59,327 bases of DNA from Aquificota bacterium (GTDB taxonomy: Bacteria; Thermosulfidibacterota; Thermosulfidibacteria; Thermosulfidibacterales; B14-G1): NCBI GenBank assembly GCA_015486015.1, contig WFSL01000001.1, positions 1 through 59,327 on the forward strand, given 5' to 3'. Shown here piece by piece: positions 53,595 to 59,327 of this stretch. The position numbers were made by a program, and so were the translations under genes. Under the pieces are notes generated by a model that did not search any database, was not told the DNA's origin, and saw only the letters and a program-made list of their open reading frames with translations. Each line of letters begins with the position of its first letter. Position 1 is the stretch's first letter.

Positions 53595-54366
53595 TCAGGG
53601 AAACAAAGAAGACCAAGCCCGCTGTTATGGCCATAGTAGCTCCAGGGGGGAGGTTTAGGAGGTATGCCACAGCCAATCCACCCCCATTTATCCCCAGGCC
53701 CACTCCGATAGAGAGAAGGAGGATGCTCCTATATCCAGTGAGAAAGCGCAGAGCCACAGAGGCAGGAACCACTACCAACGCCGTAACCAGGATAACCCCT
53801 ACCAGCTTGATGGCCAGTACCACCGCCAAGGCCAGGAGCACAAGGAGAGAATAATAGAGAAATCCCACGGGGAGCCCCCTGGTATAAGCCACCTCCTCAT
53901 TGAGGGCCATCAGCAAGAGTCCTTTTAGGCAAACACTTACGAATAGATAAGCCAGAAGGGTGACCCCGGCAATGGCTATGAGGTCTCCTTTTGTAAGGGT
54001 GAGAATGTTTCCAAAAAGGTAACTGAAAGCATCTGAGGTATATCCTTTGGAGAAGGAGAAGAGCACCACTCCCACCCCCATGGCAAAGGAGAATATTACC
54101 CCTATGGCCACGTCCTCATGAAAACCCCACCTGCGCCTCACAAACCCAATGGTGAGCCCTGCCATCAAGGCAAAGAGGAGAGCCGGGAGGTCCGGAGACA
54201 CACCGAGCAAAAAACCTAAGGCTACCCCTCCAAATGCAGCATGAGAGATCCCTACCCCCAAAAACGACCAGTTGTGCACTACCACAAAGAACGAAAGGAG
54301 GGAAAGAAGTAAAGCCAAGAGGATGGCAGCACCAATGGCATACTGCATGAAAAGTGGAAAATTCAC
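53575..54366 (-). CDS. Zn/Mn ABC transporter permease (ZnuB-like)
   Basis: A 263-aa ABC-3 family permease with about eight membrane helices. [20 protein letters not shown] carries the conserved G-x-x-x-S-HAAFGG segment, and [20 protein letters not shown] lies near the end. Forms the membrane part of a zinc or manganese importer with the neighbouring ATPase and binding protein. The GTG at 54366 overlaps the ATPase stop as GTGA; the ATG at 54348 is an alternative. Confidence 0.88.
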   Translation of the reverse strand: MNFPLFMQYAIGAAILLALLLSLLSFFVVVHNWSFLGVGISHAAFGGVALGFLLGVSPDLPALLFALMAGLTIGFVRRRWGFHEDVAIGVIFSFAMGVGVVLFSFSKGYTSDAFSYLFGNILTLTKGDLIAIAGVTLLAYLFVSVCLKGLLLMALNEEVAYTRGLPVGFLYYSLLVLLALAVVLAIKLVGVILVTALVVVPASVALRFLTGYRSILLLSIGVGLGINGGGLAVAYLLNLPPGATMAITAGLVFFVSLIIPFPR

Positions 54367-55148
54367 CACTTTTTGAGGTCCCTTACAATGTGACACCCTT
54401 TACACTGGGGGTGGTGAACAAAGACATCCACAGGTTCCCCATAGAGCTCCTCTAAGAGGCGACAATCCAATGCCCCCCTGGGATCCCCTGCGTAGTGCAA
54501 GGTCACATTGAGACAGGCAATCCGGTCTACGAAGTGCGAAATCACCCCTACATCGTGAGTGACCATAAGCACAGTGAACCCCAACCTCTCCTTCAGCCCC
54601 TTCATCACCTCGTAAAAGCCCTCCTGTGCCACCACATCTACCCCTGTGCTCGGTTCGTCCAAGAGGACTATCTGAGGTTGTGAGACCAAGGCCATAGCAA
54701 TAAGGACCCTCTGCTGTTCCCCCCCGGAAAGGTTGGGAAATGGATCGTGGGCCTTCTCCACCATCTCCACCATCTCTAAGGCCCTCATGGCCTCATCTTG
54801 CTGGCGAGGGCCAAAGGGTTTGAAGAAGTTAAAACGGCTACACCCACCTATCATCACCACATCCAACACAGAAAGAGGGAAGTCTTTTGTGCCCATCTTC
54901 TGGGGGAGGTATCCCACCAATCCTCGCTTCACAGCCTCCTTAGGCGAAAGGCCCAAGATGGAGACATGCCCCCTCTTGGGCTTGATAACGCCAATAATGG
55001 TCCTCAAAAGGGTGGTCTTTCCACCGCCATTGGGACCAATGATGCCCCAAAATTCACCACTCTTAACCCCAAGGCTCACGTTGTCCAGGACAACCCTCCC
55101 ATTAAGGGCCACTGTTACCCCTTCCACACTAATAGCCGTAGCAGGCAT
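54363..55148 (-). CDS. Zn/Mn ABC transporter ATPase (ZnuC-like)
   Basis: A 261-aa ABC ATPase. Walker [22 protein letters not shown]-loop VGYLPQKMG, signature [20 protein letters not shown], Walker [13 protein letters not shown] and H-loop MVTHDVG. The C-terminus [17 protein letters not shown] is rich in His and Cys and could bind the transported metal. Overlaps the binding-protein gene upstream by 20 bp and the permease downstream by 4. Confidence 0.9.
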   Translation of the reverse strand: MPATAISVEGVTVALNGRVVLDNVSLGVKSGEFWGIIGPNGGGKTTLLRTIIGVIKPKRGHVSILGLSPKEAVKRGLVGYLPQKMGTKDFPLSVLDVVMIGGCSRFNFFKPFGPRQQDEAMRALEMVEMVEKAHDPFPNLSGGEQQRVLIAMALVSQPQIVLLDEPSTGVDVVAQEGFYEVMKGLKERLGFTVLMVTHDVGVISHFVDRIACLNVTLHYAGDPRGALDCRLLEELYGEPVDVFVHHPQCKGCHIVRDLKKW

Positions 55149-55980
55149 TCAGCATCCTCCTCGCATTGTAAATCAACAAAGAGACAAGATCCCTCCTCTG
55201 TGGATCATTAGGATCTCCCAGAGGATCGAGGCGCACCAGATGGCCTCCTCCATCCCTGGCCAAGACCTCCATTACCCTGGGATTTTCTCCCCTATTTGCA
55301 ATGAGCAACACGCGACCATGCTCCTTAATCGTCCTAAGGAGGGCCATGAACTTCATAGGACCGGGTTCCCTTCCAGGCACCTCCTCTACTACACCCAACG
55401 TAAATAGCCCAAAACGCTGACAGAAGTAGTGCCAGGCCCCATGCTGGGCTACGTAGTAGCGGCACGGCATAGGTCCAAGGAGTTCCCTAATCCTGGCAGT
55501 GAGCCTCTCTAACTCCAAGCGGAAGGCCTTTCCCCTCTTTCTATAGTATGGGGCCCCAGAGGGATCCAACTCACTGAGCACAGCTACCAAACCCGGCACC
55601 CTCTCCTCCACCATTACTGGATCGAGCCACACATGGGGATTCCCTTCATCAAGCTCCAGTCCTTTAGTGACGACAAACACCTTGCATCCTGCCCCATTTA
55701 GGGCCCTATCCAACCAATCATCCAGGTGTGCCCCCACCTTCACCAACAGAGAAGCCCTCTTGATGGCCCTTATTTGGGAAGGCTTAAGTTCAAATCCATG
55801 AGGTGAAGCACCAGGAGGAACGAGGCACTCCACATCCACACGCTCCCCACCAACAGCTCTCACGATAGAGGCCAGAGGATAGATGGTAGCCACCACCCGA
55901 AGTTCGCTGGCCCAAGTGACGCCGGGTAGAAGAATCAGAAGTGCCATGATTGTGCTCAGTGCCTTAAGTGCCCTCAACAC
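55129..55980 (-). CDS. Zn/Mn-binding periplasmic protein (ZnuA-like)
   Basis: A 283-aa cluster A-I metal-binding protein. Signal peptide ([17 protein letters not shown]). Three His ligands are visible: [28 protein letters not shown] and [15 protein letters not shown]. The His-rich loop of classical ZnuA is missing, so zinc versus manganese cannot be decided. The GTG at 55980 is chosen because AAGGAGG lies 8 nt upstream. First gene of the transporter operon. No Zur box was identified. Confidence 0.87.
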   Translation of the reverse strand: MLRALKALSTIMALLILLPGVTWASELRVVATIYPLASIVRAVGGERVDVECLVPPGASPHGFELKPSQIRAIKRASLLVKVGAHLDDWLDRALNGAGCKVFVVTKGLELDEGNPHVWLDPVMVEERVPGLVAVLSELDPSGAPYYRKRGKAFRLELERLTARIRELLGPMPCRYYVAQHGAWHYFCQRFGLFTLGVVEEVPGREPGPMKFMALLRTIKEHGRVLLIANRGENPRVMEVLARDGGGHLVRLDPLGDPNDPQRRDLVSLLIYNARRMLNACYGY

Positions 55981-56104
55981 TCCCACCACCTCCTTTAGGA
56001 AATCGGTGTAAGGGCTCCATTCAAGCCGGTCCCCTTGAACCACTCAGGATAGACAGATATAAGTTTAGTCACGCAAGCGCAACAATCAATAGTGGAGAGG
56101 GGCT

Positions 56105-57073
56105 TTGAAAGAGATCATAGCATACTTCAAGGGAGATCTGGAGGCTGCTGAGAAGGTGATCAACAACAACATCCACTCCACTATTAAGATAATCCCAAGC
56201 CTTTCCCAATATATCCTTGAGAGCGGTGGAAAGAGATTCCGGCCCCTGTTGGTCCTGGCATCTGCCGCCCTCTGTGGGTACAGGGGAGAAAAGGCCCACA
56301 TGGCAGCCTGCGCAGCCGAATACATCCACACAGCCACACTCCTCCATGACGATGTGGTGGACGAGTCAGACACCCGTAGAGGAAGGACCTCTGCCAACAC
56401 CATATGGGGCAACGAGGCCTCGGTCTTGGTGGGAGATTTTCTTCTGGCCAGGGCCTTTCAAATGATGGTGCAATACCTCAACGCCGATGCACTCAGGGTG
56501 ATGGCCCAAGCTTGCATGCATCTGGCTGAGGGCGAGATCCTCCAGTTGCTCAAGAGTTTCGACATAAACACTACCATAGAGGATTACTACCAGATCATAT
56601 TTGGCAAGACGGCGGCGCTTATCTCTGCATGTTGCGAGGTGGGAGCCATCCTCGCAGGCGCAAGCGAAAAAGAAAGGAGAGCGCTAAGGGACTATGGAAA
56701 GGAGCTGGGTTACACTTTCCAGATCGTAGATGACTGCTTAGACGTGGTGGGGGATCCGGGGAAAACGGGAAAACCCTTAGGCAACGACCTCAAAGAGGGA
56801 AAGTTCACGCTCCCTCTTCTACTGGCGTTGGAGAAGGCAGAAGGGAAAGAAAGAAGGGTGATTCAGGAAGCAGTGTTGGAGAACGAATTCACACCGGAGA
56901 CATTTGAGAGAGTAAAGGCCATAATCATGAGGCATAAGGGCGTGGAGGGGGCAAGAAAAATAGCGAGGGAACACGCCCTTAGTGCCATGAACCAACTGAA
57001 AGCCTTTGAAGATGCACCGGAAAAGGAGTATCTTATAAAGGTAGCTCAATTCACTTCAGAGAGAGAGGCATGA
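56105..57073 (+). CDS. ispB: Polyprenyl diphosphate synthase (IspB-type)
   Basis: A 322-aa trans-prenyltransferase making the long isoprenoid tail of quinones. First Asp-rich motif [15 protein letters not shown], second [12 protein letters not shown], plus [11 protein letters not shown] and [15 protein letters not shown]. Absence of bulky residues just before the first motif fits a long product. TTG start with GGAGAGG upstream. Translationally coupled to the AMMECR1 gene (ATGA). Product length is inferred. Confidence 0.9.
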   Translation: MKEIIAYFKGDLEAAEKVINNNIHSTIKIIPSLSQYILESGGKRFRPLLVLASAALCGYRGEKAHMAACAAEYIHTATLLHDDVVDESDTRRGRTSANTIWGNEASVLVGDFLLARAFQMMVQYLNADALRVMAQACMHLAEGEILQLLKSFDINTTIEDYYQIIFGKTAALISACCEVGAILAGASEKERRALRDYGKELGYTFQIVDDCLDVVGDPGKTGKPLGNDLKEGKFTLPLLLALEKAEGKERRVIQEAVLENEFTPETFERVKAIIMRHKGVEGARKIAREHALSAMNQLKAFEDAPEKEYLIKVAQFTSEREA

Positions 57074-57594
57074 TGTCAGAGGAACATCCACTGGTAAGTT
57101 TGGCCAGAAGGACTATCGAGGAGTATATCCTTAAAAGAAAAGTGATAAAACCTCCCCCTCTTCACGAGATGAGCCCTGAGATGAAGCAGAAGGCAGGTGT
57201 CTTCGTCTCGTTGAAGAAGCGGGGTGAGCTTAGGGGGTGCATTGGTACCTTCCTACCCTCCACAGAGAACGTGGCCTGCGAGGTAATAAAGAACGCCATC
57301 TCTTCTGCCACGGAGGATCCGCGTTTCCCTCCAGTGAGTCCTGAAGAACTAAAGGAGCTGGAGATATCTGTGGACGTGCTCTCAGATCCAGAACTTGTAA
57401 AAGGTAAGGAAGAGCTGGATCCCAAGGTATACGGCGTCATAGTGGAATCTGGGTGGAGACGTGGCTTACTCCTGCCCGACTTAGAGGGTGTGGATACTGT
57501 GGACCAGCAGATCTCCATTGCTATGGCCAAGGCGGGTATAAGGCCTGGAGAACCCATAAAGATATACAGGTTCAAGGTAGACAGGTACAAATGA
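57070..57594 (+). CDS. amrA: AmmeMemoRadiSam system protein A (AMMECR1 domain)
   Basis: A 174-aa AMMECR1-domain protein. [11 protein letters not shown] holds the invariant LRGCIG motif, and [20 protein letters not shown] follows. AMMECR1 proteins are found with a radical SAM enzyme and a Memo-like protein in a tailoring system of unknown target. Overlaps both neighbours by four bases (ATGA), so the three genes here are one operon. The Memo gene is not in the window. Confidence 0.88.
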   Translation: MMSEEHPLVSLARRTIEEYILKRKVIKPPPLHEMSPEMKQKAGVFVSLKKRGELRGCIGTFLPSTENVACEVIKNAISSATEDPRFPPVSPEELKELEISVDVLSDPELVKGKEELDPKVYGVIVESGWRRGLLLPDLEGVDTVDQQISIAMAKAGIRPGEPIKIYRFKVDRYK

Positions 57595-58616
57595 AAGAGG
57601 AGGCCCGTTATTGGGAGGCCTTAGAGGGGAGAAAGGTTAGGTGTAAGCTCTGCCCCAGGGAATGCCTTATAGCTCCAGGCCAGAGGGGTTTTTGCCGTGT
57701 GCGCACCAACGAGGGTGGTATTCTCTATACCACAGGATACGGAGAAGTCGTTTCAGTAGCCATGGATCCCATAGAGAAGAAGCCCCTGTATCACTTTTAT
57801 CCGGGGATGAACATCCTATCCCTGGGCCCAAATGGCTGTAACCTGGCCTGCATCTTCTGCCAGAATTGGCAAATCTCACAGACCGACGTTCCCACCCACT
57901 ACATCCCCCCACGGGAGCTGGTGAACCTGGCCTTCAGGCATGGGTCTATGGGGATAGCCTTCACATACTCTGAACCCCTCATTTGGTTTGAGTATATCAT
58001 TGATGTAGCAAGGATAGGCAGACCACGAGGCATTTACACAGTACTTGTGACGAACGGTGTGATTAATCCCCGTCCATTGGAGGACTTACTCGTTTGGATA
58101 GATGCCATGAACGTGGATCTCAAATCCATGAATCCGGATTTCTACAAGAAGCTCTGCAGGGGGAGCTACTTGGAAACTACACTTCACACCATAAAGAGGG
58201 CCCATGAGGCAGGGATACATGTAGAGGTGACCAATCTCATCATTCCCGGCCACAACGACGCTCCTGAAGAGATAAAGGCGTTGGTGGACTGGATCTATAG
58301 TGTTTCTCCAGACATCCCCCTCCACTTCTCTCGTTTTTTCCCCCACTATCGCCTGAGAAATGTCCCCCCTACCCCCATAGAAACGTTGGCTAGGGCCAGG
58401 GAGGTCGCCATGAAGAGGATGAGGTATGTGTATGTAGGAAACGTGTGGAACACCGAATGGAATACCACTTACTGCCCCACTTGTGGAGAGGCCCTTATCA
58501 TAAGGGAAGGATACTCCCACCCCAGGATAAGGCTGAAGAACGGCACCTGCCCCAAATGCGGCACAAGGATTGTAGGGTCAGGTCTTGAATTTGGCAATTT
58601 CTCCGGCCTTCTGTAA
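57591..58616 (+). CDS. amrS: AmmeMemoRadiSam system radical SAM enzyme
   Basis: A 341-aa radical SAM protein: [16 protein letters not shown] carries CxxxCxxC. An N-terminal Cys cluster [20 protein letters not shown] comes first, and [20 protein letters not shown] is the family hallmark. A C-terminal zinc-ribbon-like pair is present ([10 protein letters not shown] and TCPKCGTRI). The upstream longer frame lies within the AMMECR1 gene; the ATG at 57591 overlaps its stop. Substrate unknown. Confidence 0.9.
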   Translation: MKEEARYWEALEGRKVRCKLCPRECLIAPGQRGFCRVRTNEGGILYTTGYGEVVSVAMDPIEKKPLYHFYPGMNILSLGPNGCNLACIFCQNWQISQTDVPTHYIPPRELVNLAFRHGSMGIAFTYSEPLIWFEYIIDVARIGRPRGIYTVLVTNGVINPRPLEDLLVWIDAMNVDLKSMNPDFYKKLCRGSYLETTLHTIKRAHEAGIHVEVTNLIIPGHNDAPEEIKALVDWIYSVSPDIPLHFSRFFPHYRLRNVPPTPIETLARAREVAMKRMRYVYVGNVWNTEWNTTYCPTCGEALIIREGYSHPRIRLKNGTCPKCGTRIVGSGLEFGNFSGLL

Positions 58617-58750
58617 GATCTTTAATTCAAACTTATAATATTATTAGATCAGGGCTTTTGATTTACAGAACAAATGCCATAGATTTAGCCCAAAGATGGT
58701 ATTGATCGAGGTTATAAGCTGCAGGCAAGTCAAGAGGAAAGGATTAGGGC

Positions 58751-58779
58751 TTGACACCCCCTTGTCCTTTGCTTAAAAA
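58751..58779 (+). promoter_or_regulatory. Probable promoter of the riboswitch transcript
   Basis: TTGACA at 58751-58756, 17-nt spacer, TAAAAA at 58774-58779, about 30 bp before the aptamer. Confidence 0.45.
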
Positions 58780-58807
58780 CAATTTGCTGATCTTTGACAA
58801 TAGTAAA

Positions 58808-58965
58808 TCTTCCCCTGGGTGAACGGGAAGTCCGGTGAAAATCCGGCGCGGACCCGCCACTGTGATCGGGGACGAAAGCCGCAAGAGCCCACTGGGACCT
58901 AAGGATCCTGGGAAGGGGCGGTGAGTAGGATGATCCGAGAGCCAGGAGACCGGCCCAGGGAGAGC
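58808..58965 (+). promoter_or_regulatory. Cobalamin riboswitch
   Basis: The AdoCbl-type aptamer elements are present in order: GGTGAAAATCCGG, then GCGGACCCGCCACTGTGA, then the B12 box AGCCAGGAGACCGGCC (58940-58955). The closing stem CTTCCCCTGGG (58809-58819) pairs with CCCAGGGAGAG (58954-58964). Followed by an intrinsic terminator and a TonB-dependent receptor gene, so cobalamin should switch transcription off. The rest of 58617-58807 holds only the promoter. Confidence 0.95.
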
Positions 58966-59036
58966 CTCGCTCGGCATTTGCCGGTAAAAGGCCCTCGAGG
59001 AATGGGGCTGTGAGGGTTGGGTGGATAGGTTTGCTC

Positions 59037-59079
59037 GATCCCCGGTTTTCCCTTTGGGAGGGCCGGGGATCTTTTTTTT
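59037..59079 (+). terminator. Riboswitch-controlled intrinsic terminator
   Basis: GATCCCCGG (59037-59045) pairs with CCGGGGATC (59063-59071), followed by a run of eight T. It lies between the cobalamin aptamer and the receptor gene, so it is the likely expression platform. Confidence 0.9.
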
Positions 59080-59103
59080 GAAAAATTTAGAGGAGGTTAT
59101 GAA

Positions 59104-59327
59104 ATGCAGATCAGGCCAGGGTGTTGGTGGTGGTTGATGATGGCGCTATGCTCCTTTCTATGGGTCCTTCCCATAAATGCCCAGGAGAATCCAAAAGGGG
59201 TGGCGAAGATGGAAGAGGTGGTGGTGACAGCCACCAGGGTAAAGGAAAAGGCCAAGACCCTTCCTGTGTCCAGCTCAGTGATCACTGAGGACGAGATAAA
59301 GGCCACCGGTTTAGAGAATGTCTCTGA
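59104..59327 (+). CDS. TonB-dependent receptor, BtuB-like, N-terminal part
   Basis: The right edge cuts this gene after about 74 codons. Signal peptide with WWWLMMALCSFLWVLPINA, then a TonB box EEVVVTATR and the start of the plug domain (LPVSSSVITEDEIKATGLEN). AGGAGG at 59091-59096 lies 7 nt before the ATG. Position behind a cobalamin riboswitch strongly suggests an outer-membrane vitamin B12 or corrinoid importer. Confidence 0.9.
   Translation, partial: MQIRPGCWWWLMMALCSFLWVLPINAQENPKGVAKMEEVVVTATRVKEKAKTLPVSSSVITEDEIKATGLENVS

Noticed and set aside
57453-57590. N-terminal extension of the radical SAM gene
   Set aside because: This part overlaps the AMMECR1 gene in another frame; the ATG at 57591 gives the family start and a four-base overlap.
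1-59327. CRISPR arrays, prophage genes or rRNA genes
   Set aside because: No regularly spaced short repeats, phage structural genes or rRNA segments were seen when reading through the window.

Overview
The window looks like a chromosomal segment of a Gram-negative bacterium, most likely from the deltaproteobacterial / Desulfobacterota side. It has a decaheme cytochrome paired with an outer-membrane porin, lipoproteins, a TonB-dependent receptor, bifunctional GlnE, RodZ, a LapB-like protein and a DUF4911-like protein. This placement rests on gene content only. Most of it is compact housekeeping DNA in tightly overlapping operons. The accessory DNA is concentrated in the first 9.3 kb.

Layout. 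1-9311 is accessory-rich. The phosphate-uptake genes pstS (6726-7790, minus) and pstC (start at 287, minus, running off the left edge) are separated by about 6.4 kb. That DNA reads as an integron-type gene-cassette array with no integrase in view: plus-strand cassettes separated by attC-like sites whose R'' and R' cores can be read. The cassettes carry a helix-hairpin-helix-like protein, a MNT/HepT toxin-antitoxin pair (HepT frameshifted), a decayed VapBC pair, a 410-aa protein with an RX4H HEPN-like motif, and a second MNT/HEPN pair. An intact IS256-family element with a 9-bp target duplication sits inside one attC. Right of pstS are a truncated metallophosphoesterase, a relic IS256 end, a PIN-type toxin-antitoxin pair and tRNA-Leu(CAA).

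9.5-21.5 kb: a TPR lipoprotein; a fluoride riboswitch (10275-10325) in front of an alpha/alpha-toroid (prenyltransferase-repeat) protein, with no fluoride exporter beside it; a SemiSWEET; an ABC-class ATPase/cupin/membrane-protein operon; the folC-pgeF-trmH-DUF4911 operon; malic enzyme and gltX. 21.4-27.2 kb: a minus-strand operon of glnE, two glycosyltransferases and a sugar-kinase-like protein. 27.3-30.7 kb: an extracellular-electron-transfer module (decaheme lipoprotein plus MtrB-like porin). The porin reading frame is interrupted by one in-frame TGA followed by a SECIS-like hairpin. 30.9-38.9 kb: a long minus-strand series, nadD-rsfS-lapB-pilC, then tauE-nfu-dppC-TPR lipoprotein-radical SAM-rodZ.

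39-46.3 kb: plus-strand rplM-rpsI, nicotinamidase, and the protein-quality-control cluster tig-clpP-clpX-lon. 46.3-51.5 kb: potassium channel/TrkA protein, M29-type aminopeptidase, glycosyltransferase, a LysM pseudogene and a Rossmann-GGDEF-HD-GYP signalling protein. 51.6-59.3 kb: DinG-like helicase, a Znu-type metal ABC transporter, a polyprenyl synthase followed by two AmmeMemoRadiSam genes, and a cobalamin riboswitch plus terminator controlling a TonB-dependent receptor cut by the right edge.

Most notable signals: the cassette array splitting the pst genes, the fluoride riboswitch on an unexpected gene, and the in-frame UGA in the electron-transfer porin.
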